A stretch of DNA of 64,000 nucleotides, taken from JBQTGK01 sp052400665 (GTDB taxonomy: Bacteria > Bacteroidota > Bacteroidia > Bacteroidales > Marinifilaceae). Positions 9,489 through 19,900 of the stretch are shown piece after piece. The notes beneath the pieces were generated by a model that did not search any database, was not told the origin of the DNA, and saw only the letters and a program-made list of their open reading frames with translations. How positions within the stretch are numbered: the first letter of the stretch is position 1; each line of letters opens with the position of its first letter. The position numbers were made by a program, and so were the translations under genes. The stretch is taken from the NCBI GenBank assembly GCA_052400665.1, contig JBQTGK010000008.1. One strand, written 5' to 3'.

Positions 9489-9655
9489 GTGTTTACATTT
9501 TCATATTAAGATCACAGAAGTTGTCATTTTATTCTTTTAACAGTTGTAAGAATATAAAGACTCATTTCATCTGTAGATTTTAAAATTTATATCGTATTAC
9601 AAAGTATAAAAATAAATATTTTATTCGATAGGAATATCAATATTAATACAAAAAT

Positions 9656-9687
9656 AAAAGGATGCTCATTTTCATGAACATCCTTTT
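9656..9687 (-). terminator. Terminator after glnN
   Basis: The stem AAAAGGATG/CATCCTTTT has a 14-base loop that can pair further (TCAT/ATGA). On the minus strand it ends in a T-rich run. It lies 23 bases past the glnN stop. Confidence 0.75.
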
Positions 9688-9709
9688 GCTATAAATATTA
9701 TTGTCTGAA

Positions 9710-11899
9710 TTAATTATTAAATAATAACTCACGGTATTTTGGTAATGGCCACATTTCATTATCAACGACCAATTCTAGTTTGTCAATGTGGTAACGAATA
9801 TCATCAAGGTAAGGACGAACTTTTTCATCGTAAGCAAAAGCCATTTCGTGACCATCCTTAATTACATTACATTTTTTACGAGCATCAACCATTCCTTTAA
9901 CTTTAGCTTTAATAGCAGAAATGTGTCCAGAAATTTCTCTAATTAGACCTTTACGTGCAGCTGCAAGTTGCTCAAACTCTTCAGGACTAAAAATATCTCT
10001 TAATCCTTGTACATTTTGAATTAATTTAGTTTGGTAAGCTACTGCAGTTGGAACAATGTGGTTAATTGCTAAATCACCAAGAACACGCGCTTCGATCTGA
10101 ACTTTCATGGTAAATTTTTCCATTTCCACTTCAACACGAGCTTCAAGTTCTTTCTCGGTCATTACTCCACTTTCGATCATTGATCTTTTAGCTGGAGCAT
10201 CTAAATATTTAGTTAATGATTCTGGTACACTTGTAATATTTGTTAAACCTCTTTTCTTAGCTTCGATAACCCATGCACCTGAATAACCATCTCCATTAAA
10301 ACGGATAGACTCACACTCAAGAATCAATTTCTTAAGGACCTGAAAAATCGCCTCATCTTTTTTTATTCCTTCATTTATCAAACGATCAACAGATTTTTTA
10401 AAATCTTTTAACTGAACAGCCATAGCTGCATTTAATGCAGTCATTGCGGCAGCATTATTTACCGAAGATCCTACGGCACGGAACTCAAAACGATTACCTG
10501 TAAATGCAAAAGGCGAAGTACGGTTACGATCGGTATTATCTAAGATAATTTCAGGGATACGTCCAATACCTAATTTCAAAGCAGTTTTCTCGTCTGGAGT
10601 CATTTTCTTTTCTCCAACTTCATCAACAATTTTCTTTAACATTTTTGAAACTTCATCGCCCAAGAATACAGAAACAATTGATGGAGGCGCTTCGTTTGCA
10701 CCTAAACGGTGACTATTAGAAGCGGTAAGAATAGAGGCACGCAAAAGATCCTGATTTTTGTATACAGCCATTAATGTATTAACAACAAAAGTAAGGAACT
10801 GCATATTTCCTTTTGGATTTTTCCCCGGAGCCATTAATACAACACCTGTATCGGTGCTTAACGACCAGTTGTTGTGTTTTCCTGATCCATTAACACCTGC
10901 ATAAGGTTTTTCATGGAAAAGAACACGGAACTTATGGTGACGAGCTACTTTCTTCATCACATCCATAATCAACTGATTGTGATCATTTGCAAGGTTAGCC
11001 TCTTCGTAAATAGGAGCTAACTCGAACTGAGAAGGAGCAACCTCATTGTGACGTGTTTTAACAGGAATACCAAGTTTATGACTTTCCAATTCCAGCTCCA
11101 TCATAAATCTTGTTACACGCTCTGGAATAGATCCAAAATAGTGATCATCTAATTGTTGATCTTTAGATGAAGAGTGTCCCATAAGTGTACGACCTGTTAA
11201 TGCAAGATCAGGACGAGCTTTAAACAATGCTTCATCGACAAGAAAATATTCTTGTTCCCAACCTAAGTTAGCATTTACTTTAGTTACATTTTTATCGAAA
11301 TACTGACAAACATCAACAGCAGCCTCATCGACAGCAGCCAATGCTTTTAGTAATGGAGTTTTATAATCAAGAGCCTCTCCTGTATAGGAAATAAATACCG
11401 TAGGAATACAAAGAGTAGTTCCAACGATAAAAGCAGGAGACGAAACATCCCATGCAGTATAACCACGAGCCTCGAAAGTCTGGCGAATACCTCCCGATGG
11501 GAAAGATGATGCATCAGGTTCTTGCTGAGCAAGTAGTTTCCCTGAAAAATTTTCAATCATATTACCACCATCACCATAATCAATAAAGCCATCATGTTTC
11601 TCTGCAGTTCCATCGGTTAAAGGCTGAAACCAGTGAGTATAATGAGTTGCTCCTTTTTCTATGGCCCAGGATTTCATTCCCAATGCAATACCATCTGACA
11701 TTTTTCTATCGATAGTTCCACCTTTTTGGTTTGCAGCCATAACAGCTTTAAAAGCATCCTTTGAAAGGTACTTTCTCATGGATTCTACATTAAACACCAA
11801 ATCTCCATAGTAATCGGTAACCTTATTTGAAGGAAATGATACTGAGACAGGCTTTCTTGATAGCAATTCGCTTAACGCGTTAAATCTAATGGTGGCCAT
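9710..11899 (-). CDS. glnN: Glutamine synthetase type III
   Basis: Makes glutamine from glutamate, ammonia and ATP. The 729-residue length is that of GSIII, which is unrelated in length to the 450-residue GSI. Active-site signatures are RHNEVAPSQFELAPIYEEANLA near residue 285 and NGSGKHNNWSLST near 340. Both are classic for the Bacteroides-type enzyme, which forms large double-ring oligomers. It is followed by its own terminator. The 256-base region upstream (11900-12155) holds an imperfect inverted repeat (TTAAGGGG/CCCCTTAA, 11940-11992) that may belong to its leader. Confidence 0.96.
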   Translation of the reverse strand: MATIRFNALSELLSRKPVSVSFPSNKVTDYYGDLVFNVESMRKYLSKDAFKAVMAANQKGGTIDRKMSDGIALGMKSWAIEKGATHYTHWFQPLTDGTAEKHDGFIDYGDGGNMIENFSGKLLAQQEPDASSFPSGGIRQTFEARGYTAWDVSSPAFIVGTTLCIPTVFISYTGEALDYKTPLLKALAAVDEAAVDVCQYFDKNVTKVNANLGWEQEYFLVDEALFKARPDLALTGRTLMGHSSSKDQQLDDHYFGSIPERVTRFMMELELESHKLGIPVKTRHNEVAPSQFELAPIYEEANLANDHNQLIMDVMKKVARHHKFRVLFHEKPYAGVNGSGKHNNWSLSTDTGVVLMAPGKNPKGNMQFLTFVVNTLMAVYKNQDLLRASILTASNSHRLGANEAPPSIVSVFLGDEVSKMLKKIVDEVGEKKMTPDEKTALKLGIGRIPEIILDNTDRNRTSPFAFTGNRFEFRAVGSSVNNAAAMTALNAAMAVQLKDFKKSVDRLINEGIKKDEAIFQVLKKLILECESIRFNGDGYSGAWVIEAKKRGLTNITSVPESLTKYLDAPAKRSMIESGVMTEKELEARVEVEMEKFTMKVQIEARVLGDLAINHIVPTAVAYQTKLIQNVQGLRDIFSPEEFEQLAAARKGLIREISGHISAIKAKVKGMVDARKKCNVIKDGHEMAFAYDEKVRPYLDDIRYHIDKLELVVDNEMWPLPKYRELLFNN

Positions 11900-11939
11900 A
11901 AAATAAAAATTTAGTTAATAGTTGATGCAATTTGATTTT

Positions 11940-11992
11940 TTAAGGGGTACTCAGTAAAAAAGTTATGTATTTTTCACTCAACACCCCCTTAA
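11940..11992 (-). promoter_or_regulatory. Inverted repeat upstream of glnN
   Basis: TTAAGGGG and CCCCTTAA, with one extra C in the right arm, are separated by about 35 bases and lie 40-95 bases ahead of the glnN start. This could be a leader structure or an operator. No clear TAnnTTTG element was found here, so the assignment is weak. Confidence 0.3.
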
Positions 11993-12155
11993 TTATTGCC
12001 CTACAAAAATGAATAAAAAAATTAACTTTCACAAAACGAACCCATATTTTTTTTGGGATATCATTAAAAAAAATCGATAAAAACAAAGGAAAACCCTTGA
12101 TTTTTATCGATTGCGATAACTTTTTTGTGTTTTTTAATAAAATACCTACTTTTTT

Positions 12156-13250
12156 TTAAGTACCTGAAGGAATTTTACTTGATTTTCTCAATATTTCATT
12201 TCTAATATCCTTTTTTGAGTTAATTAGATGATAAAATTCATCGATATAACTTACTAGCTTATTTCTATTTTCCGGATTTAAATATTGACAAGTTGTAATT
12301 TTCTCGAGAAATATATTTCTCAGCTCTTTAAATTCCATAAAAGCATTCTCTAATTCCTCACGACTCCATTGCATCCCCTTATATTGTCGTTTGTACTTTG
12401 CATCAGGATCAATTTTAGGAGAAAGAGTAAAGTAGGAATGATTAATAATTCCAGACCAATCAAAATCATATGGCACAGCTACAGGTATGCTATGTTTATC
12501 AACAGATATCACATCTATATTATGCAGTCTAGTTACATCCCAATCGGCATTTCCTATCATTAGCTGAAACAGCGAAAGCATAACCATAGACTTCCTATCA
12601 ACATCATATTGTTTTATATTCTTAAAATTTAAAATAGTTTTTCCATTTCGGGTAGCAACATCATCTTTATCTTCTAAAAAGAAACCATATTTAACCAAAG
12701 TGTCATTTGTATTGGTCTCAATAAATGTTGTTTGAGTTAATCGAACCCGATAACTATGATCCGTTATAACATTATACATTTTATAAATAAGGTACTCTTC
12801 AATTGTATGCTGATCGTAATTTTTTATTTGCGATTGACAGTGACTTACATATTTTAATCTATTTTGTCCTTCAAATACGGTTCCTTTAGCTATAGAAACT
12901 GGAATTTTAAATCGTAAAGGTGGAAAATTGCAATTTTGTTTTCGGAGTCTGAAATTACCTCTTGTTTTAATCTTTACATTTAAATGAACCCACTTTTCCT
13001 TTTCTAAGTTCTGTACTTTTAAAGTACAGTCATGGTATGATCTTTCCTGGTCAATATCATTAATCAAACCCAATAAATCACCTTTTATTTCAATTTTAAT
13101 AAGCTGATCGCTACTAAACATGGGTAAACTTAAGAGACTATCACGATTTTTTATTTTTGTTGCAAAAACTGTACATACTAAAAGTAAAAAAAGTATAGTA
13201 GAAAAACCTTTCTTAAATTTTGTGGCTAAACTAAGTGTATTTACAAACAT
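12156..13250 (-). CDS. Exported CotH-like kinase-fold protein
   Basis: A 364-residue protein with a cleavable N-terminal signal (hydrophobic 17-31). It carries blocks that resemble CotH/HipA-like atypical kinases: TRGNFR and PPLRFKI near 96-113, a FFLED segment near 192, GNADWDVTRLHN near 233 (catalytic-loop-like, D and N) and PYDFDWSG near 262 (DFD-like metal site). CotH proteins phosphorylate secreted proteins. I infer a periplasmic or surface kinase, but the match is at motif level only. It lies 18 bases downstream of an exported PPP-family phosphatase, so kinase and phosphatase probably share one transcript. Confidence 0.6.
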   Translation of the reverse strand: MFVNTLSLATKFKKGFSTILFLLLVCTVFATKIKNRDSLLSLPMFSSDQLIKIEIKGDLLGLINDIDQERSYHDCTLKVQNLEKEKWVHLNVKIKTRGNFRLRKQNCNFPPLRFKIPVSIAKGTVFEGQNRLKYVSHCQSQIKNYDQHTIEEYLIYKMYNVITDHSYRVRLTQTTFIETNTNDTLVKYGFFLEDKDDVATRNGKTILNFKNIKQYDVDRKSMVMLSLFQLMIGNADWDVTRLHNIDVISVDKHSIPVAVPYDFDWSGIINHSYFTLSPKIDPDAKYKRQYKGMQWSREELENAFMEFKELRNIFLEKITTCQYLNPENRNKLVSYIDEFYHLINSKKDIRNEILRKSSKIPSGT

Positions 13251-13268
13251 ATCTATTTGATATTGAAG

Positions 13269-14453
13269 TTATTGGATTAACTCTTTACTACCATCAGTAA
13301 AACAGCGGTAAAAACGACTATTTTCAACTAATAATACCTGAGGCTTTATATCCTTATATCCCATTGGTACATTTATGGCTCCGATTCTATTATCATGCAA
13401 AAACCGTATTGATTCCACTTCGGTGTGCCCAATAAAAATTTTATTTATTTTAAAATAACTTAATACTGTATTCAATTCCTGATTACTTATGATTGAGTAA
13501 TTTCTTGTTTTCATTAAATACCCGCGATACCAAAGAGGATTTTCCGGGAAATAAATTGTTTTTAGTAGTTCCTCTCTTGTTTTTTCATTGGTTGAATTTA
13601 AACTCTCTCTTATGTCCTTATTAATTTTCTCGAGCGATAAATTCCTCTTCACCAAATCGGGCGACAAACCTCCATGAACAAATAACAGATCGTTTATTTT
13701 AACTACCGAATTTAATGAACGCAACCATTTGCCAAGTTCTGTATCAGAATTAAAAAATCGAGGGTAATTAATCATCAATTTTTTACACATTTGCTTGTAT
13801 TTTGGTGCCACATATCTGGAATCGTCCATTAACACCATAACTTCATGATTTCCCAACAGCAAATGCAGTCTTCCTTTATTTTCTTTAGCTTGTCTTTGCA
13901 ATTTCTTTATTAGGTAGAGACACTCGGTAACTTTATCTCCTCTATCGAAGATATCACCAATGAAAACAAGATGACCATCGCCCCACGACCAATTTAAATC
14001 TTCATCAATAACAGCATTATTCTTTAAAAGCTTAACCATAGTATCATACTCTCCATGAACATCACCTATTGCAATTATTTTTTTAACCTCTTTAAATTCG
14101 GCTTTCTGAACCGGATAATTGTTTTTTCGAAGCCAATATCGATTCGAATCTCCTTTTAATCCTTTTACCAGAATGGAATCGCTTTTTATTTTTATCTTCT
14201 TTTCACGAATTGCTATGGTATTTCCTTTTTGCTTATGATCTATATATTGAAGCTTAACAAATCTTGAGTCGATCCATAAAAAATGTGGTCCATCGGTGTA
14301 ATCAGGCAAGTTTATATCATTAATATTTCCTCTAAATACTTTATCGTACTTAGAAAAAGCACCAGAATTCAATTTTTCATTTTGAGCATACAATGTGGCA
14401 GTTGCTCCAATTATCGAAAAAAGAAAAATATAAAATCTTACATATATATTCAT
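13269..14453 (-). CDS. Exported PPP-family metallophosphatase
   Basis: A 394-residue protein with a signal peptide ending near LYAQ24. The calcineurin-like PPP signatures are complete and in order: GDVHG at about 129, GDIFDRGD at about 166, GNHE at about 200, FVHGG near 256 and GHTE near 341. These residues bind two metals. Bacterial enzymes of this shape resemble Shewanella-like phosphatases and often act on phospho-Ser/Thr or phospho-Tyr. The export signal puts it in the periplasm. It is the first gene of a two-gene unit with the CotH-like kinase. Confidence 0.83.
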   Translation of the reverse strand: MNIYVRFYIFLFSIIGATATLYAQNEKLNSGAFSKYDKVFRGNINDINLPDYTDGPHFLWIDSRFVKLQYIDHKQKGNTIAIREKKIKIKSDSILVKGLKGDSNRYWLRKNNYPVQKAEFKEVKKIIAIGDVHGEYDTMVKLLKNNAVIDEDLNWSWGDGHLVFIGDIFDRGDKVTECLYLIKKLQRQAKENKGRLHLLLGNHEVMVLMDDSRYVAPKYKQMCKKLMINYPRFFNSDTELGKWLRSLNSVVKINDLLFVHGGLSPDLVKRNLSLEKINKDIRESLNSTNEKTREELLKTIYFPENPLWYRGYLMKTRNYSIISNQELNTVLSYFKINKIFIGHTEVESIRFLHDNRIGAINVPMGYKDIKPQVLLVENSRFYRCFTDGSKELIQ

Positions 14454-14712
14454 GAGTTTACTTTTTTATGACAGGACCGACCTAAATGTACCATTTAATT
14501 AGAATCATACGAATATACAATAAGAAACATATACTTGCCTCACTCCTTTATCTCCTAGGAATCAAAGAAAACACCAAATTAAGCAGATCTCTTAAAATCA
14601 AAAAAACTAAGCGCTAAAACAATCTATTTAAATGCACGCTATTACTATCCGAATACACGCTTACGAGCAACACAGTCTCTTTTAATATACAAAAATACTA
14701 ACCAATATGCAC

Positions 14713-14741
14713 AAAAAAACAGGAGCCCTTTCGAACTCCTG
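14713..14741 (-). terminator. Terminator of the SusCD operon
   Basis: The stem CAGGAG/CTCCTG has a 10-base loop and, on the minus strand, is followed by seven T residues. It lies past the end of the decayed glycosidase gene, so the original operon probably ran susC-susD-glycosidase. The remainder of 14454-14797 shows no other gene. Confidence 0.75.
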
Positions 14742-14797
14742 CTACACTACTACAATGTACCTGAATTAATATCCAGGATTTTGCTTTTAAAAAAAAC

Positions 14798-15216
14798 TTA
14801 GCGCTCTTTAATTAAAAAGACATTCGAAACATCACGTTCTCCATTTATATAAGAAGGTTTATTCATCAATACTTGATTAAATCATAGCAGATGAACCTCC
14901 TCCATGAAAATTCAATACTTCATCACACCCTAATTTTTAAAGATATTTCCCTAGTTCTCTTAATTTCATCCCCATACTAAAATTTGGTTGACAACCATCT
15001 ACAACAAGTATATAAAAATTATTGTTTTTGTTATCGATACCTATCGCAGTTTCGCGAATATCTATCTCTTTAAAAACCTTTACGAGTTAATCCTTCTCTA
15101 TTTTGAAATGTGTAATTCTTCTTTCATTTTGGATTAACCTTGGTAAACCTCCAATCATAAATTGTGGATGAGTTTCATTGAGAAAAACACTGGCTATTTT
15201 CAACGAGAACATTAAT
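14798..15216 (-). pseudogene. Decayed NAGPA-type phosphodiester glycosidase
   Basis: Read on the minus strand this stretch encodes recognisable pieces of the phosphodiester glycosidase (NAGPA, DUF2233) family: FMIGGLPRLIQN, ETAIGIDNKNN, FYILVVDGCQPNFSMGM, CDEVLNFHGGGSSAMI and, in a shifted frame, NGERDVSNVFLIKER then a stop at 14798-14800. Three in-frame stops break it (15087-15089, 14937-14939, 14877-14879), and a +1 frame change follows the last one. The conserved NLDGGGS is NFHGGGS. The N-terminal part is missing. It lies directly downstream of susD and upstream of the operon terminator, so it is a dead third member of that operon. Confidence 0.85.
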
Positions 15217-15220
15217 ACAA

Positions 15221-15241
15221 CCGCCCTCTAAAAACGGGCGG
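15221..15241 (-). terminator. Hairpin after susD
   Basis: The strong stem CCGCCC/GGGCGG with a 9-base loop lies 26 bases past the susD stop. On the minus strand only a weak T-rich tract follows, so it may be a partial terminator or an RNA-stabilising hairpin that lowers expression of the decayed gene behind it. Confidence 0.6.
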
Positions 15242-15266
15242 CTGTAAAAATATATAGTATTAAAAA

Positions 15267-16967
15267 TTATTTCGTTAAATCAACAACATCATCAGCATCA
15301 GGAGTATTCCACCAAACTCTGGTTGGGAAACGTGATGCATCATCATTATCTGGTAAATTTGCTGAATTTCTTTCAATATTTCTATTGTCGTATTTAAGAG
15401 CGCGAATCCACACCTCTGCACCATCAACCTCATCACCTGAAGCTGGGAAAATACTAGCATTAAGATTTTGAGGTCTTTTAAGTCTAGTAAAAGTATTATC
15501 GTATTCAACTCTACGCAAATCAACCCAAGTTTCAGGATTCATTACTGTTGCGATATGTTTTTGAGTCATAATACGCTCCAGGGTAATATTTGCAGCTCCA
15601 ATATTATCAACATGAGTCAAATAATCTGCAATCTCGGCCGCATCAACACCCATATTTGTCATGTCTGCTTTAATACCTTCTTTGTATGCAGCAAAAGCAG
15701 CCGCTTTATCACCATTTCTGAAATTTGCCTCCGCTTCAATAAACTTACACTCTGCATAAGTAATCAAATACCAATCAGAATCTGGACTAGTATAAAACAG
15801 ACCATTAGGCTTACCATATTGATGACCTCTAGAGAAATACTCTGTTGAATCCATGACAATTGTACTATCCTTTGCAAAAGCCAATCCTGTAAATGGATTG
15901 ATATCACCAGCAACAAAATCTACAGTCTCTTTTACACCATTAAACCCATTTTCGCGATATGTTCCCATAGGAACACCTTGATACATATCTAAGCCAGTTA
16001 AACCATAAAGCTCTGCATCTAAAGCAGGTTGCACAATAAGAGGCAAACGTGGATCTGGAACAGACTCATTATTCAACAGTAAAGGATCTTTAAGGTTATC
16101 AACAAAAAACTTCGACCAATTGTCTGCGCGAGAATCGAAAGCACCTTCTACTTCACCACCTTCAGTATCGGACCATGGGTAGATATTATTTTGAGTCTCT
16201 TCACCTGTAAATTGCCTTTTTGCATTATCGTCATTTGAACTCATAGCTTTTCCGCAGGCAGCAATAACTGCTGCTGGATCATATTTAAAATCACCTGAAG
16301 TCTTGGCAGTCATATGATTCAAAAGACGAGCCTTAAGAGCCCAGGCAAACTTCTTCCACTTCGAAATATCTCCCTGAAACATCACATCCGTACCAATTAC
16401 ATTAAGATCAATTTCATTTGGCTTATCAAAATCTAAGAGAGCTTCATCAATAAGTTTATGTATTCCAGCATAAGCATCCTTTTGAGAAGTTAATTTTGGC
16501 GTAAGAATAAGCTGATCTTTAGCATTATAAGAGTCCTCCATAATTATATCACCAAGCTGATCGCTAACCATAGAGAAAAGATAGGCTCTCAATATTTTTC
16601 CAACAGCTGAATAATGAGGCGAATTATATTCTTCACCTAAGACAATTAAATCGGCAGTATTTGGAAGAGCATTAGTATAAAGGTATTGCTCAGCAGCGTA
16701 AGAAACCGTTCCCCATCTCCATCTGGAATAATATGTTGTTCTTTCAGTAATATGATAAGAGAGCACAGTACCCTCTCTCGATAATCTACTTTGTCCAAAA
16801 CCGGTAGTATTATCTATGGTAGCCAACAATCGTTGTTGAGGTGGTAAAGCCATATTTGATGGCTTTGTTTCTGATTCATTAACATCAAAAAAATCATCGG
16901 AACAGGAAACTACCCCCCCTAACAAAAGTACAAGTAGAAACCCGCTAATTATATTTAATTTTTTCAT
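15267..16967 (-). CDS. SusD/RagB-family outer membrane lipoprotein
   Basis: A 566-residue surface lipoprotein (signal peptide, lipobox GVVSC with Cys22), the substrate-capturing lid of a SusCD transporter. The sequence resembles the SusD-like_2 group (SMVSDQLGDI near 135, YAGIHKLIDEALLDF near 165, and a C-terminal ALKYDNRNIERNS). It follows susC with an 11-base gap. The ligand cannot be read from the sequence. The adjoining dipeptide epimerase, NlpC/P60 peptidase and AnmK suggest muropeptides or peptides derived from them. Confidence 0.9.
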   Translation of the reverse strand: MKKLNIISGFLLVLLLGGVVSCSDDFFDVNESETKPSNMALPPQQRLLATIDNTTGFGQSRLSREGTVLSYHITERTTYYSRWRWGTVSYAAEQYLYTNALPNTADLIVLGEEYNSPHYSAVGKILRAYLFSMVSDQLGDIIMEDSYNAKDQLILTPKLTSQKDAYAGIHKLIDEALLDFDKPNEIDLNVIGTDVMFQGDISKWKKFAWALKARLLNHMTAKTSGDFKYDPAAVIAACGKAMSSNDDNAKRQFTGEETQNNIYPWSDTEGGEVEGAFDSRADNWSKFFVDNLKDPLLLNNESVPDPRLPLIVQPALDAELYGLTGLDMYQGVPMGTYRENGFNGVKETVDFVAGDINPFTGLAFAKDSTIVMDSTEYFSRGHQYGKPNGLFYTSPDSDWYLITYAECKFIEAEANFRNGDKAAAFAAYKEGIKADMTNMGVDAAEIADYLTHVDNIGAANITLERIMTQKHIATVMNPETWVDLRRVEYDNTFTRLKRPQNLNASIFPASGDEVDGAEVWIRALKYDNRNIERNSANLPDNDDASRFPTRVWWNTPDADDVVDLTK

Positions 16968-16978
16968 CTATTGCAATT

Positions 16979-19900
16979 TTAGAAATTAATTTTAACACCT
17001 AAATCAAACCCTTTAGTATTAGGAGTACTTAGATTATCAAGCCCTATAGCTCCGGAGCCACTAACAGAAGCACCAAAAGAAGCTATTTCAGGATCTACAC
17101 CTGAGTAATCGGAAATCATCAATAGATTTCTACCAGTAGCAAATACCTCCATCCTTTCAAAACCGATCTTATCAAGAAAAGTTTTAGGAAGATTATAAGA
17201 GAGAGTTACATATCTAAGTTTAACGTATGTAGCATCTTCAATAAAATTCTCAGCATTTTGAGAATACTGGTCTTGATAATAGTTCTGATCCTTTAAGATA
17301 GGAGTCGTATTTTTTTCATAAATCGTATTACCACCCGCATCTACACCATTTTCCATAACACCATCCAAAATAAATGTTTCGGTCATGGATCTATCCTCTG
17401 AGGTCGTACTTAAACCATAATAGGTTAGAGCTGCTTCGGTAGCATTATAAACATCGCCACCAATACTCATATCGAAAAGGAATGACAATCTGAAATTTTT
17501 GTAGGACATTGAGTTGATAATCCCCATAGTCCAATCTGGCATACGATCAACATCCGGAAAAATATCCTCACTAAGAGAATAATTTCCATCGCTATTAACT
17601 ATCCTATCACCATTTTCGTTTCTCTTTGGTCTTTTACCCTTTAATCCGAAAAGATTACCCTCCAAAACGGCAGCACCTAAAGCAGTACTATTCCATGTCC
17701 ATGACTGATCGTTATTTACCTCAACTAATTCACCAGGAAGATCGTAAACAGTACTTTCCATTTTTGCAAAATTGAAAGACATATCCCATTGAAAATCGCT
17801 GGATCTAGGAAGTAAAGAAACATTAACTAAAGCTTCGTATCCTTCGTTTTTAACAGAACCACCATTAAGTTGAGCTATATAAGCCCCTGCAGCCGGCGGT
17901 AGTCTCACATTTAAGAGTTGGTCTTCCGACAAACTATGGTAGTAACTAAAATCTAACTTAACTCTATTCTTCAAGAAACGAGCATCCATTCCAATTTCAA
18001 ATGAAGTGGTAAATTCAGGTTTCAAATTTGGATTACCTGCCTGATCCGAATTCCATGTATAACCATCAGAAACAGGAACATAGTGCCATGAACGAAGTGT
18101 TAAATAAGACTCTGACATGTGAGCACTAGCATCTTTACCAACTTGCGCCCAAGTAGCTCTTAACTTAAGGTATGATAGGAACTTATCTGAAGTAATATCG
18201 GCACCTAATTCTTCAAGAAGATCGGAAACAACAACAGAAGTACCTACAGATGGATAAAAGAATGAATGATCTCCAATTGGCAAAGTAGAAGACCAGTCAT
18301 TTCTTCCGGTTACATTTAAAAACGCTATATTTTTCCAACCAAATTTAGCTTCACCAAAAACACCCATGCTTCTTCGTCTATACTTAGACTCTGAAAGAGT
18401 TTGATCATCAGCAGCAATATTTGACACACTATATATATCAGGAGCCTGAAATTTATTACCTCCAGTATAAGTTGTTCTTGTCTTCTTTTCGTCAACTGTA
18501 TGCCCTAAAGTTACATCAAGAGAATAATCTTCGTCAAAAGTTTTATTCATCATAACAAGAAGCGTAGAAGTCACTAAGCGACTAGTCTTCTCATACTGTC
18601 TAAGGTAACCATCAGATCTACCTTTTATAAGAGATCCAAAATCAGTAATCTTCTTATTAAATTGAGAATAATAATCGGTTCCTAAACGATAAGAAATGGT
18701 AAGAAAATCGACAGGTTTATAATTCAAATTCACCTGTCCAATTAATCTATCAACCTCATCGCTATTAGGTGAATTATCAAGACTCCAGTAAGGGTTATCA
18801 AACTCTTGATCTTCTTTTGAATCCATAAATATCTTTTGACTACCATCTTCGTTTGCATAATCACGAGCATCATAGGTGACAGGATATTTAAGCATACTTA
18901 TAAAAGAACCACCCGAAGAGGTACCTTGCTTATTACTTTTAGTTTGAGTGTTAATATACTTGGCATTAACACCAATCGTCAGGTTTTTTCTAAATTTCGA
19001 CTGTGCATTAAAAGTAAGATTCAGTTTTTCGTAACCGGTATTTTCGATAACACCATTTTGATCTAAATAAGATGCAGAAGCAAAAATATTTGTTTGATCA
19101 TTACCTCCTGAGTAATTCACATTGTATTTTTGTGTGACTGCCTTATCGAATAAATTACTGATATTATCATAGGTAGGAGTTCCTTCAGGAATTACATCAC
19201 CCCAGGATTGTAAGTATATTCCTGGTGATGGGTCGTAACCAAGAATATCTCCATCGCTATTGTATTCATAACTTCCCTGTCCGTAGGTATTCTGTATGTC
19301 AGGAGTTCCTATAACCTCGTCAACAGATAAAGTAGAAGAGAATGAAATTTTACCTTCACCGGTTTTACCTTTCTTAGTTGTAATAATTATAGCACCTTCA
19401 GCGGCTTGAATACCATAAAGAGCAGCGGCTGTAGCACCTTTCAATACCGATATCGATTCGATATCCTCTGGATTAATATCGGAAGCACGGTTAGCACTAG
19501 CCACTTCAGAACTCGAATTGGTAGAGTTATCGATAGGTAATCCATCAACAATAAAAAGCGGTTGGTTATTTCCACTCAAAGAAGATCCACCTCTAATCAT
19601 TATAATAGATGAAGCTCCTGGCGAACCACCAGCACTACTAATGCTTACACCTGCAATTTTACCTTGCAAAGTGTTCACCATATTACTTTGGTTACCAGCT
19701 AGCAATTCTTCAGATTTGATATTCTGAACTGCATATCCCAAAGATTTTTTACTCTTTTTAATACCCAAAGCTGTAACAATAACCTCGTCAACTCCAATCG
19801 ACTGAGCTTCCAGCACTACATTAACGATCTTTTGTCCTGTAAACTCAACCTCTTGAGCTTGCATTCCAACAAAACTAAATACCAAGGTAGTACCAACCTC

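Noticed and set aside
9592..9605. GTATTACAAAG near the porE-like gene as another GntR site
   Set aside because: It matches only the short core, and the neighbouring genes are unrelated to wall salvage. Chance matches are expected in AT-rich DNA.
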